A stretch of DNA of 64,000 nucleotides, taken from NCBI RefSeq assembly GCF_900105195.1, contig NZ_FNRX01000002.1:1488001-1552000 (forward strand). Direction: 5' to 3'. Source of the stretch: Rhodococcus pyridinivorans (GTDB taxonomy: Bacteria; Actinomycetota; Actinomycetes; Mycobacteriales; Mycobacteriaceae). Within the stretch, counting starts at the first letter, position 1; every line of letters begins with the position of its first letter. The translations under genes and the position numbers were made by a program. Below, one piece after another: positions 17,807 to 25,812 of the stretch. The notes under the pieces are model-generated. The model was not told the DNA's origin, searched no databases, and saw only the letters and a program-made list of their open reading frames with translations.

Positions 17807-18874
17807 ATGACTCCGCTGAACCGTCGGACGCTGAGCGTCGCCGCCGCATGTCTGACGCTGATCAGCGCGAGCGCATGTGGCGCAGACGAGGAGAACGCCG
17901 CGTCGGCCGACTCCATGACCGTCGAGAACTGCGGGATCGACGTCACCGTGGAAGCGCCACCGGAACGCGTGTATGCCGCCTACCAGCCGGCCATCGAGAT
18001 TGCGCATGCGCTGGGCATCAGCGACCGCCTGATCGAGACCGCCTTCCTCGATGCTCAGGTGTTGCCCGAGTACGCAGATGCCCAGGAGCAGGTGCCGTAC
18101 GTCGAGAAGCTCCCCAGTCGTGAGGCGCTTCTGGCCACCGGGCCCGACTTCATCCTGTCGGGGTACAACAACGTGTTCACCGAGGACGGCGCCGGCGACG
18201 AGAGCTTCGGCACGCGGGCGAGTCTGACCCGGCTCGGCATACAGAGCTGGATCCTCAGCCCGCTGTGCCCCAGCGCGGACGGACTGTCGGACGAGGCGAT
18301 CGACCCCGCCACCGTGAGCGTCGAGACGATCTATGACGACCTGCGCGACCTCGGGGCCCTGTTCGACGTCGAGGAGCGCGCCGAGGAGGTCATTGCCGAT
18401 CAACAGCAGCGCATCGCGGCGGTCGACCAGGTGCTGGCCGGGGCGGACCGCCCGAGCGTCGCGATCGTCCTACTCGATGAGGGCGGTGGCATCCGCGTCG
18501 CCGGTGGCATCGACTTCGGTACCCGGATCATCGCGCAGGCCGGGGGCGTGAACGCCTTCGCCGACCTCGTCGAGCGACGCCACGTCGCGATCGACCTCGA
18601 AGAGCTGATCCGTCGCGACCCCGATGTCATCTTGACCAGCACCTGCTGCGACGCCTCCTATACCCGCCAGGACGGCGCCGAGGAGGCGCAGACGATCGTG
18701 CAGAACCCGGCGCTCGCGGGCCTGTCGGCGGTGCAGAACGGTGCCGTGCATCCCTTCCTGTTCGCTGACCGCGCCGCCGGAGTCCGCATCGCCCATGCAA
18801 TCGAGCTGCTGGCTTCGCTGCTGCACCCCGACCTGGCCATCCAGGACGAGACCGGACAAGACGGGGGCGAGTGA
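17807..18874 (+). CDS. ABC transporter substrate-binding lipoprotein (FecB/BtuF type), probable corrinoid uptake
   Basis: 355 residues with a lipoprotein signal (LTLISASAC, Cys about residue 24). The periplasmic-binding fold of PF01497 shows PERVYAAYQPAIEIAHALGI near the start, a long linker helix, and DPDVILTSTCC later. Captures a metal chelate outside the membrane and hands it to the two permeases that follow. The riboswitch 236 bp upstream indicates regulation by B12, so the ligand is probably a corrinoid (or cobalt chelate) rather than a siderophore; this is inference. ATG 17807 has AAAGGA upstream. First gene of a four-gene operon ending at 21862. Confidence 0.88.
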   Translation: MTPLNRRTLSVAAACLTLISASACGADEENAASADSMTVENCGIDVTVEAPPERVYAAYQPAIEIAHALGISDRLIETAFLDAQVLPEYADAQEQVPYVEKLPSREALLATGPDFILSGYNNVFTEDGAGDESFGTRASLTRLGIQSWILSPLCPSADGLSDEAIDPATVSVETIYDDLRDLGALFDVEERAEEVIADQQQRIAAVDQVLAGADRPSVAIVLLDEGGGIRVAGGIDFGTRIIAQAGGVNAFADLVERRHVAIDLEELIRRDPDVILTSTCCDASYTRQDGAEEAQTIVQNPALAGLSAVQNGAVHPFLFADRAAGVRIAHAIELLASLLHPDLAIQDETGQDGGE

Positions 18875-18882
18875 GGTAGGCG

Positions 18883-19968
18883 GTGACGACGGCGGCAACG
18901 ACCCCGGAGCGGTCTGCGGACGGTCCGGCCCCGGCTGCCGGCGCGCCTGTCGTGCGTTCCGGCCTGCTGAGCGGCAACCGTACTCGCCTACTCGGGCTCG
19001 CGGTGGCCACGGCTGTTCTGGTGGCCGTGACCCTCGGCTCGGTCCTGCTCGGCACCCTGCCGGTCGGCCTCTCCGACGTGGTCGGGGCCGTTACAGGTTC
19101 GGCGGACAGTGACGTCGAGCGTGCGGTGCGATATATCCGCATCCCGCGGACCGTGACCGGATTGCTGGCCGGGATGGCGCTCGGCCTCGCCGGCGTGGTG
19201 ATGCAAGGTCTGACCCGCAACCCCTTGGCGGGACCCGGACTGTTGGGCATCAACGCCGGCGCGGCGCTGGCGGTGGTTTCGGCGATGGTCGGTCTCGGCG
19301 TCACGAGCGCTGCCGGTTATGTGTGGTTCGCCTTCGCAGGAGCTGCGGTGGCCGCCGTCTTCGTCTACATGCTCGGCTCGCTCGGTCCGGGTGGTGCCAC
19401 GCCGGTGAAGCTCGCTCTGGCCGGGTCGGCGTTGACCGCGCTCCTGGGCGCGGTCACCACGATGATCACCCTCCAGGACGCCTCCACGATGGAGGACTTC
19501 CGCTATTGGGTCGTGGGATCGTTGACCCGTTCGGACAGTGACGCTTTGGCCGCGGTAGCGCCGTTCATCGCCGTCGGTGTCGTCCTGGCTGTTGGCCTGA
19601 CCCGCGCGTTGAATGCTCTGGCTCTGGGTGAGGATCTCGCCCGCAGCCTCGGTGCCCGTGTGTGGGTCGACCGCATCGCGGGGGCTCTCGCTGTGGTTCT
19701 GCTTGCGGGTGGCGCCACCGCTATCGCAGGTCCGGTCGGGTTCATCGGGCTCGTGGTACCCCACATCGCACGGATGATCACGGGCTCGGACTACCGCTGG
19801 GTGCTCGCCTGGACCATCGTGCTCGCGCCCATGCTGCTGCTGATCGCCGACATCGTCGGACGACTCCTGGTCCAACCCGAACAGCTGCAGGTCGGGATCA
19901 TCACCGGCCTGGTCGGCGCCCCGTTCTTCCTCTACCTGGTCCGCAACCGCAAGGTGGTCGGCACATGA
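18883..19968 (+). CDS. FecCD-family ABC permease, first subunit
   Basis: 361-residue polytopic permease with about ten spans. Family signatures: RIPRTVTGLLAGMALGLAGV, VMQGLTRNPLAGPGLLGINA, GPVGFIGLVVPHIARMI and the C-terminal LQVGIITGLVGAPFFLYLVR. The N-terminal 45 residues are hydrophilic. Begins at GTG 18883, eight bases after the lipoprotein stop; its TGA overlaps the next gene's ATG (ATGA). Forms a heterodimeric channel with the next product. Confidence 0.9.
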   Translation: MTTAATTPERSADGPAPAAGAPVVRSGLLSGNRTRLLGLAVATAVLVAVTLGSVLLGTLPVGLSDVVGAVTGSADSDVERAVRYIRIPRTVTGLLAGMALGLAGVVMQGLTRNPLAGPGLLGINAGAALAVVSAMVGLGVTSAAGYVWFAFAGAAVAAVFVYMLGSLGPGGATPVKLALAGSALTALLGAVTTMITLQDASTMEDFRYWVVGSLTRSDSDALAAVAPFIAVGVVLAVGLTRALNALALGEDLARSLGARVWVDRIAGALAVVLLAGGATAIAGPVGFIGLVVPHIARMITGSDYRWVLAWTIVLAPMLLLIADIVGRLLVQPEQLQVGIITGLVGAPFFLYLVRNRKVVGT

Positions 19969-21035
19969 GTTCGCCGGTGCGCCGCGGTCCAACCCGCGAC
20001 ACGCTCCTGGTGGCCCCGCGAGGTACCCCGGTCTCCTTTCGGATCAGCCGCTCCTCGGTGCTGCTCACCGTCCTCGCCGGCGTGGCCGCCGTTGCGGTCG
20101 CCACGGCTTCCTTGGTCCTCGGGGTGTACCCGATCTCGGTTTCCGACGCCGTCACCATCGTGGGAGGCGGAGGCACCCTCATCGAGCGCGAGGTCGTGCT
20201 GGGCGACCGCCTGCCCCGGGCACTGACCGGGCTCGGTGTCGGCGCGGCTTTTGCGCTCTCGGGGGCCATATTGCAGCGCATCGCCGCCAATCCGCTCGTC
20301 AGCCCCGACATCATCGGCATCAATTCCGGGGCGGCGATGGGCGCATTGACCGTGCTGCTTGTCGTGGGGGGCAACGGTCTGCAGCTCGTGTTCGGTGCGC
20401 TGGCCGGCGCGGTCCTCGCTGCGCTGATGATCGTGCTCATCGCTTACCGGCGCGGTCTGCACGGCTTCCGGCTGGTGCTGGTCGGGATCGGTGTCGCGGC
20501 GATGCTTTCCTCCGCTATCTCCTATCTGCTCACCCGTTCCGACATCCACCGAGCCATGAGTGCCGCTGCCTGGCTGACCGGCAGCCTGGCCAATCGGAGC
20601 GGGCTGCACGTGACCATCATTGTCATCGCGCTGGCGGCGACGGTCCCGGTCCTGATCGTGGAGTCGCGGCACCTGCGGCTGCTCGAGCTCGGCGACGATC
20701 TCACCCGCACCCTGACCGGAGCCGGTCAAGGCCGCAAGGTGTTGTTGCTGCTGATTGCAGTGGTCCTCGCCGCGATGGCGACCGCAGCTGCCGGACCCAT
20801 CGGTTTCGTCGCGCTGGTGGCGCCGCAGATCACTCGCCGCATCCTCGCCGAGCGGCAGATCGGCCTTGCGCCCTCTGCCGCCGTCGGCGCCCTTCTGGTG
20901 GTCGGCGCCGATCTGGCGGGCCGTTCGATTTTCGCGCCGTCGGAGATGCCCGTCGGAGTCCTCACGGCGATCCTCGGAGCGCCGGTCCTGCTCTATCTCC
21001 TCGCCCGCGCCCACCGCATCGGAGCCGCCGGATGA
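19965..21035 (+). CDS. FecCD-family ABC permease, second subunit
   Basis: 356 residues, same family: GDRLPRALTGLGVGAAFALS, ILQRIAANPLVSPDIIGINS, GPIGFVALVAPQITRRIL and MPVGVLTAILGAPVLLYLLA. ATG 19965 overlaps the upstream stop (ATGA) and its own TGA overlaps the ATPase ATG (ATGA at 21032-21035), so the three membrane/ATPase genes are tightly coupled. Confidence 0.9.
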   Translation: MSSPVRRGPTRDTLLVAPRGTPVSFRISRSSVLLTVLAGVAAVAVATASLVLGVYPISVSDAVTIVGGGGTLIEREVVLGDRLPRALTGLGVGAAFALSGAILQRIAANPLVSPDIIGINSGAAMGALTVLLVVGGNGLQLVFGALAGAVLAALMIVLIAYRRGLHGFRLVLVGIGVAAMLSSAISYLLTRSDIHRAMSAAAWLTGSLANRSGLHVTIIVIALAATVPVLIVESRHLRLLELGDDLTRTLTGAGQGRKVLLLLIAVVLAAMATAAAGPIGFVALVAPQITRRILAERQIGLAPSAAVGALLVVGADLAGRSIFAPSEMPVGVLTAILGAPVLLYLLARAHRIGAAG

Positions 21036-21862
21036 CACCACAGCCAGCACACGCGATCCGGTCGGTCTCGTTGACGACCGAGCAGCTCAGCCTGGGCTAC
21101 GGATCCTCGCTGATCGTCGACCAGGTGAGCACGAGCCTGCCTGCCGGCCGTATCACGGCGATCGTCGGACCCAACGGGTGCGGCAAGTCGACGCTGTTGC
21201 GGGGCCTGGCCCGCCTGTTGTCGCCGCAGCACGGCCGAGTCCTTCTGGACGGTACCGAGCTCACCGAGATGCCGGCGCGCACACTGGCCCGCGCCCTCGG
21301 TCTGCTGCCGCAGCAGCCCCTTGCCCCGGACGGCATCACCGTCGCCGATCTCGTCGGCCGGGGCCGGCATCCCCATCAACGGTGGTTCCGACAGTGGAGT
21401 GCCGAAGACGAGCGGGCGGTGGCTGCCGCACTGGCGGCGACCGGCGTCGACCAGCTGGCCGAGAGCCCGATCGAAGAACTGTCCGGTGGCCAACGCCAAC
21501 GCGTGTGGATCGCGCTGGCGTTGGCCCAGGATCCCGACATCATGCTGCTCGACGAGCCCACGACCTTCCTCGACCTGGCCCATCAAATCGAGGTGCTCGA
21601 TCTGCTCGCTTCCCTCAACCACCGGCTCGGACGCACCATCGTGCTGGTGTTGCACGATCTCAACATGGCCAGTCGCTATGCCCATCACCTTGTGGCGATG
21701 CGAGCGGGGACGCTGGTGACCGCCGGACCGCCCAGCGAAGTCATCACTTCCGAGATGGTGCGCGACGTCTTCGGTGTGGAGGCCACCGTGATCACCGATC
21801 CCGTCGCAGGCACACCGCTGGTCCTGCCCCACCGGTCGGTCGACATCGAGGCCGCCCGGTGA
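21032..21862 (+). CDS. FecE/BtuD-type ABC transporter ATPase
   Basis: 276 residues with a full ATPase set: Walker A GPNGCGKST, Q-loop LLPQQPL, signature LSGGQRQRVWIALAL, Walker B IMLLDEPTTFLDL and the switch histidine VLHDLNMAS. Energises import through the two preceding permeases. Last gene of the operon; followed by hairpins before the convergent unit at 21950. Confidence 0.93.
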   Translation: MTPQPAHAIRSVSLTTEQLSLGYGSSLIVDQVSTSLPAGRITAIVGPNGCGKSTLLRGLARLLSPQHGRVLLDGTELTEMPARTLARALGLLPQQPLAPDGITVADLVGRGRHPHQRWFRQWSAEDERAVAAALAATGVDQLAESPIEELSGGQRQRVWIALALAQDPDIMLLDEPTTFLDLAHQIEVLDLLASLNHRLGRTIVLVLHDLNMASRYAHHLVAMRAGTLVTAGPPSEVITSEMVRDVFGVEATVITDPVAGTPLVLPHRSVDIEAAR

Positions 21863-21948
21863 CCGGGCGCGTTCTGCCTTCGCGGACGGACCGCTCCGCG
21901 CCGGACCTCGGTCGGCGCCCGGCTTCACACTCATGTGTGCCGGAAGCC
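21863..21948. terminator. Hairpin-rich convergent intergenic region
   Basis: CCGGGCGC (21863-21870) pairs with GCGCCCGG (21915-21922) around an inner CGCGGA/TCCGCG helix. A second hairpin, GGCTTC (21921-21926) with GAAGCC (21943-21948) and an inner CACAC/GTGTG, follows. It lies between convergent genes and probably ends transcripts from both sides. Confidence 0.5.
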
Positions 21949-21949
21949 C

Positions 21950-22396
21950 CTACCTGTGCGATCGCGTGGATCGGGTTCCAGCCCCAGAAATTCCGCGGAT
22001 GCGGTCCCACGCCTCGAGGTGCTCCCAGACCGGTTCCTCCGTCAGTCGCTGGGTGTTGGTGAGAAACGGGGTGGGCAGCATGATCGTGAGCATCTGCTCG
22101 TCCCGGCCGTTGAACATGCGCAGACCCCAGGAGGTGACGGTGTCGTCCCTGCCGATCCTGCGGTACAACTCGGCGCGACTGCAGCGGCGGATCCGGCCGA
22201 GTTCCGGCCCACTCGCGGTGTGTTCGCCGATGCAGAGATGGAAGTGCCACCGACCGAAGTCGACGGTGACGTACCCGTCGTACATCCCGATCTTCTTCGG
22301 TGCGTTCGGGGCCGCGACCTCCAGTGCCGAGCCTTCGATGAGCAGACCGAACCACATGTCGTTCCAATAGTTCTCGGGATCGGACACGACTGTCAC
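21950..22396 (-). CDS. Conserved hypothetical protein paired with the FhuF-like gene (DUF7676-like)
   Basis: 148 residues from GTG 22396, which overlaps the stop of the upstream gene as GTGA. Soluble; rich in aromatic and histidine residues: ENYWNDMWFGLLIEGSALEV, IGMYDGYVTVDFGRWHFHLC, IGEHTASGPELGRIRRC, MFNGRDEQMLTIMLPTPFLT. I take it as the actinobacterial family labelled DUF7676, from memory only. Last gene of the unit led by the cobalamin riboswitch at 23.9 kb, so it is likely B12-repressed and linked to corrinoid or metal uptake. Activity unknown. Confidence 0.7.
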   Translation of the reverse strand: MTVVSDPENYWNDMWFGLLIEGSALEVAAPNAPKKIGMYDGYVTVDFGRWHFHLCIGEHTASGPELGRIRRCSRAELYRRIGRDDTVTSWGLRMFNGRDEQMLTIMLPTPFLTNTQRLTEEPVWEHLEAWDRIRGISGAGTRSTRSHR

Positions 22397-23040
22397 GGCA
22401 TCTCCTTCGAGCGGTCGTCCGGCGGGGTGGGGAAGACGCAGTCGCCGCAGACCCCGCCGGTGGGTGTGCGGTAGTAAAGACAGCAACTACGGCGACGGCC
22501 GGTCGCCGGGTCCACAGTGTCCGCCAGACGCGGATCGGACAGAAGGTCATCGATGAGAGGCTGTGCATCGGAACCGATCACCCGACCGGCACCGATCAGA
22601 GCGGATGCCGCGTTGCCCCACAACAGGCCGGCCGCGACCACGTCGCGCCACGCATGGACGAGAGGTTCGATCTGCCGGTCGAGGACTTCCGTCACGATGT
22701 CGTCGCCGAATCCGGGTTCGGTGATGTGCAGGTGCAGTCCGGCGTCGTTCCGCCACAGGAGTTGCTCGGGATCGAGCCGGATGCATCGTCCGGAGTCGAC
22801 GACGGAACCGATCGCCACCGACCACACGCGTGCGACGTATCCGAAGAAGAGGGTCGATGCCGCCACGCGCGGTTCGTCGGTGTCCATCCGCGCGGCAGTA
22901 TCGGCCACCAGAGCGTCGCGGGTCGCGGGGTCGGCCAGATCTGCGGTGGGACGCCATCTGTCGTCGGCAGGTCCGGTACTCACGCGGAAGTACGGGCTCC
23001 ATACGGCGATTCGCTCGAGAACCCCGATTGCATCAGACAC
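22393..23040 (-). CDS. FhuF-like (2Fe-2S)-binding protein
   Basis: 215 residues. The C-terminal motif RRSCCLYYRTPTGGVCGDC gives the CC-x10-C-x2-C cysteine set of ferric-siderophore reductases such as FhuF, binding a [2Fe-2S] cluster. The middle shows WGNAASALIGAGRV, also typical of the family. Such proteins reduce an imported metal chelate in the cytoplasm so that the metal is released. Here it sits in a B12-riboswitch unit, so reduction of a cob(III) corrinoid or release of cobalt is conceivable (inference). It overlaps the decayed ATPase gene by 8 bp and the next gene by 4 bp. The gene looks intact. Confidence 0.82.
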   Translation of the reverse strand: MSDAIGVLERIAVWSPYFRVSTGPADDRWRPTADLADPATRDALVADTAARMDTDEPRVAASTLFFGYVARVWSVAIGSVVDSGRCIRLDPEQLLWRNDAGLHLHITEPGFGDDIVTEVLDRQIEPLVHAWRDVVAAGLLWGNAASALIGAGRVIGSDAQPLIDDLLSDPRLADTVDPATGRRRSCCLYYRTPTGGVCGDCVFPTPPDDRSKEMP

Positions 23041-23410
23041 GGCTGTCCTCCGCTTCCAGGTCGAACACCATCCTACGAGGATCGAACCGCATGCGTCCGC
23101 GATCGAACGCCGCTCCGATACGGCCGGATTCGGCGAGAGCAGCGGGAGTGTCGCATGTCAGTGTGCGATCTGCTTCGAGCAGCCACATCCGGTCGGACAC
23201 CCGTAGTGCGAGTTCGAGTTCGAGTTCGTGGGTGGACATGACGACCGCCAGATTCTGCTCGCGCGCCAGGCGTCCGAGCACGTCGACGAGTTCACCCCGT
23301 CGAGCAACGTTCACCTTCGAAGCGATCTCCGTGACCGTCCTGCCACGTAAGGCACGACGACGGGCGTGGCCGATGGTCAGATCGCGTAGTTCCACGCCGG
23401 TGGAGGTCAC
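23033..23410 (-). pseudogene. ABC ATPase remnant with internal deletion
   Basis: From GTG 23410 the first about 20 residues (VELRDLTIGHARRRALRGRT) are the start of a FecE-type ATPase. The reading then jumps straight to its C-terminal third: TEIASKVNVARRGELVDVL, then AREQNLAVVMSTHELELEL with the switch-histidine region. Walker A, Q-loop, the LSGGQ signature and Walker B are all missing, about 110-120 residues lost in frame. It cannot hydrolyse ATP. The GTG overlaps the upstream stop (GTGA), the junction expected in the intact operon. Confidence 0.75.
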
Positions 23411-23817
23411 AGTGCCGCTCCCAGTGTTCCACGCCGTGAACGAATCAGGACGGCGATGACCACGGGCGCCTCCACGATGGCCGTGACGGCATTGAGGGGG
23501 AACACGGTGGCCCCGAGCGCCGCGGCGATCACCACACCGGCGCGGCCGAGTCCGGCCAGCCCCGCGGTGAACCCGCCGACGCCGCCACCCACGAGCCAGG
23601 TCGGGGCGTCGGCCGCCTGCGCGACCACGGCTTCGAAATCGGCGTCGACGATCTCGGACTTGTCGGGAAAGTAGTCGACCGAGGCATCGAAGTCGGTGAT
23701 GCACTCGTCCGAGGCGGCGTTCTCGGTGTCGGAACCCGCCGTCGAACATCCGGCGAGCAGAAGGCTCGCGGAGGTCAACGCGACAAGGAGCTTCGGGAAG
23801 GCTGCGCGTACACGCAC
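23407..23817 (-). pseudogene. Chimeric remnant: substrate-binding lipoprotein N-terminus joined to FecCD permease C-terminus
   Basis: A 136-residue reading. Residues 1 to about 60 are a lipoprotein signal (LLLAGC) and the N-terminus of a FecB-type protein (DFDASVDYFPDKSEIVDA). From about residue 65 onward it is hydrophobic and ends like a FecCD permease (FPLNAVTAIVEAPVVIAVLI then RSRR). A deletion of more than 1.5 kb seems to have fused the two in frame. The hybrid could still be exported and lipidated but cannot transport. It directly follows a cobalamin riboswitch on the same strand. Confidence 0.72.
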
Positions 23818-23865
23818 GGCGATTACACTCTCTCTCGGGGAAGTCCGCCCCGGGCAAGGAGGTAC

Positions 23866-23960
23866 GGCGACGGGAGTATCTGGCTCCCGGAGATCGCTCT
23901 CCGGTCACAGTGGCGGGACCGCGCCGGAATCACACCGACTTCCTCGTGCGTCGTCGCAAT
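23866..23960 (-). promoter_or_regulatory. Cobalamin riboswitch upstream of the decayed uptake operon
   Basis: Minus strand: GAGGAAGTCGGTGTGATTCC then GGCGCGGTCCCGCCACTGTG (about 23945-23907) and GGGAGCCAGATACTCCCG (about 23889-23872). GCGACG near 23956 can pair with CGTCGC near 23868 as P1. A TAATTT -10 element is at 23975-23970. The aptamer is close in sequence and size to the one at 17.5 kb. Promoter and aptamer appear intact although two downstream genes are ruined. Confidence 0.85.
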
Positions 23961-23995
23961 GACGTGCCGAAATTAGCACACGGAACGAAAAGTCT

Positions 23996-24823
23996 TCACG
24001 GGCCGGTCGTCCGCACCTTCGTCCACCGCTGCGCGTCGGGGTCGAAGGAGACGAGTCCCGTCCGCTCGAACTCGTCGAGCCACCCCCGCATCGGCCACCA
24101 CCCCCAACGCTGGTGGAACAGCGCGGCATTGGTGAGGATGTCGTCGAGATGCTCGACCGGCGGGCTCGACACCGGGTGGTACTGGTGGAAGGCGTGGGCG
24201 CCGCCGACCCAGGCCATCGGGACTCCGGCACGGGCGGCCTTCTGTCCGAAATCGGTGTCCTCGCCGCCGTATCCGCTGTATGCGGTGCAGAACCCGCCGA
24301 TGCGGTCCCACACGAGCGACCGGGACGCGAACGACAGCGACCAGAACAATTCGTGTCTATCGTCCAGCACGATCTCACCCGAGGAGGGGAACGGACGGGC
24401 CGAATGCGGATCGATCGCGTCGCCCAGCCGGTCGAGGTCGTAGCCGTCGGCGCCCGGTTCGGACAGATAGGTGACCGGACCGTTGAGCAGCGCAGCCGGG
24501 TGCCGGCCGGCCGCCTCGGCGTACCGTTCGATCAGGTCGGGAGCCGGAATGCAGTCGACGTCGAGGAAGACGAGCAGATCCGACGACGCCGTCCGCGCGC
24601 CCAGATTCCGTGCCTCTCCGACCGGCAGTTTCGCGGAGTCGACGTCCATCTCCACCACTCGCGCCGACGAGCCGGCCGTGGCGACGACCTCCGTGACCTC
24701 CGGGTCACCCATCGCGACAACGATGTGCTCGTCAGGTGTCCGGGTGCTGCGTGCGAGGCCGTCGAGTTGGCGTCGCAGATGCGTGCCGCGACCTGCGGCG
24801 ACCGTGACGACCGAGACGGTCAC
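23996..24823 (-). CDS. Family 2 glycosyltransferase
   Basis: 275 residues, GT-A fold. SVVTVAAGRGTHLRRQLDGL is the N-terminal nucleotide-sugar segment, LLVFLDVDCIPAPDLI holds the DxD metal motif, and YGGEDTDFGQKAARAG is the galactosyltransferase-type C-terminal ED motif. The WWPMRGW stretch follows. GTG 24823 overlaps the upstream stop (GTGA). Last of four leftward glycosyltransferase genes; the B12 riboswitch of the next unit begins only about 35 bp after its stop. Product glycan unknown. Confidence 0.85.
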   Translation of the reverse strand: MTVSVVTVAAGRGTHLRRQLDGLARSTRTPDEHIVVAMGDPEVTEVVATAGSSARVVEMDVDSAKLPVGEARNLGARTASSDLLVFLDVDCIPAPDLIERYAEAAGRHPAALLNGPVTYLSEPGADGYDLDRLGDAIDPHSARPFPSSGEIVLDDRHELFWSLSFASRSLVWDRIGGFCTAYSGYGGEDTDFGQKAARAGVPMAWVGGAHAFHQYHPVSSPPVEHLDDILTNAALFHQRWGWWPMRGWLDEFERTGLVSFDPDAQRWTKVRTTGP

Positions 24824-25812
24824 GATCGCTCCGCTAGGTCGTCCAGGATCGCCGCCGCGCGCGCCGCGGCACCGTCGACCTGCCAGCGTTTCCATTCGAC
24901 GGGGTCGAGGCCGCGTGCTCGCTTGATCAGTTCGGGCCAGCGGTTCGGGTCGGGCCACCCGTCGAGACCCACCGCCAGTCCGGCCTTCTCCAAAGCCGTT
25001 GCGGTGGAACGCTGTTCGTCGAACGGGCGGGGTTCGGCGATCACGACCGCAGGTCGCGCGGCGGCCGCGATGTCGGCGACGGTGTTCTGGCCCGCATGCC
25101 CGATCACGACGTCGGCGCCGGTGAGGACGGGCCACGGATCGTCGACCCACGGGCCGCCCGCGACACCGAGACCCTCCCACACGTACTGGGGGTAGCGCGA
25201 CGAGAACCGGTGCAGATCGTCGACGGTGATCGACGATCCGCCGCTGCCGCTCATGACGAGGACCCTCGGCTTCTCACCGGCTGTGCGGGTGGGAGACGGG
25301 CGTCCGTCGAAACGGCTGATCCCGCCGACGTACGAGGTGGCGTACGAGCGCAGCCAGTGCGGATCGTAGACGTCCTGCGACCACGGTGCGATGAGATGGT
25401 CGGCGACGCGGTAGGCCAGCGTGTGGGCGGTATCGGTGCGCTCGCCCGGCATCGCGAGCACCACGACGGGGATCCCGTACAAGCGGGCGAGGAGCGTCAC
25501 CTCCACCGACACATCCACTACCAGCAGGCTCGGGCGGGTCGCGGCGATCCACGACCCCAGCGCGTGCATGCGTTCGCGGAGACCGTCGTCGTGGGTGGGA
25601 ACCCAGTGGAGGACGTCGTGGGCCGTCGTGTCCTGCGCGGTGTCGACGGCGAGGTCGTCGCGGGGGAGCAGCACGACGTCGTCGAAGGCGTCGGCGGCAG
25701 TGCCGAGCGGCGCCGACGACAATGCCGTCACCGGCGTCCGCAGATCCGCGCAGATGCTGCTCGCGCGGGTGCGGTGTCCGTGCCCGTGGTGATGGATGTA
25801 GTAGCCGATCAT
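24820..25812 (-). CDS. GT28/MurG-like glycosyltransferase
   Basis: 330 residues, GT-B fold. It starts MIGYYIHHHGHGHRTRASSI, a glycine/histidine-rich N-terminal loop like that of MurG-type enzymes. The C-terminal domain carries ADVVIGHAGQNTVADIAAAA and PAVVIAEPRPFDEQRSTATA, the UDP-sugar-binding region of GT28. ATG 25812 overlaps the upstream stop (ATGA), and the stop overlaps the GT2 gene (GTGA). Acceptor unknown. Confidence 0.82.
   Translation of the reverse strand: MIGYYIHHHGHGHRTRASSICADLRTPVTALSSAPLGTAADAFDDVVLLPRDDLAVDTAQDTTAHDVLHWVPTHDDGLRERMHALGSWIAATRPSLLVVDVSVEVTLLARLYGIPVVVLAMPGERTDTAHTLAYRVADHLIAPWSQDVYDPHWLRSYATSYVGGISRFDGRPSPTRTAGEKPRVLVMSGSGGSSITVDDLHRFSSRYPQYVWEGLGVAGGPWVDDPWPVLTGADVVIGHAGQNTVADIAAAARPAVVIAEPRPFDEQRSTATALEKAGLAVGLDGWPDPNRWPELIKRARGLDPVEWKRWQVDGAAARAAAILDDLAERS

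Noticed and set aside
17520..17810. 96-codon frame between the riboswitch and the uptake operon
   Set aside because: Begins inside the riboswitch, has no ribosome site and no family similarity; treated as leader RNA.
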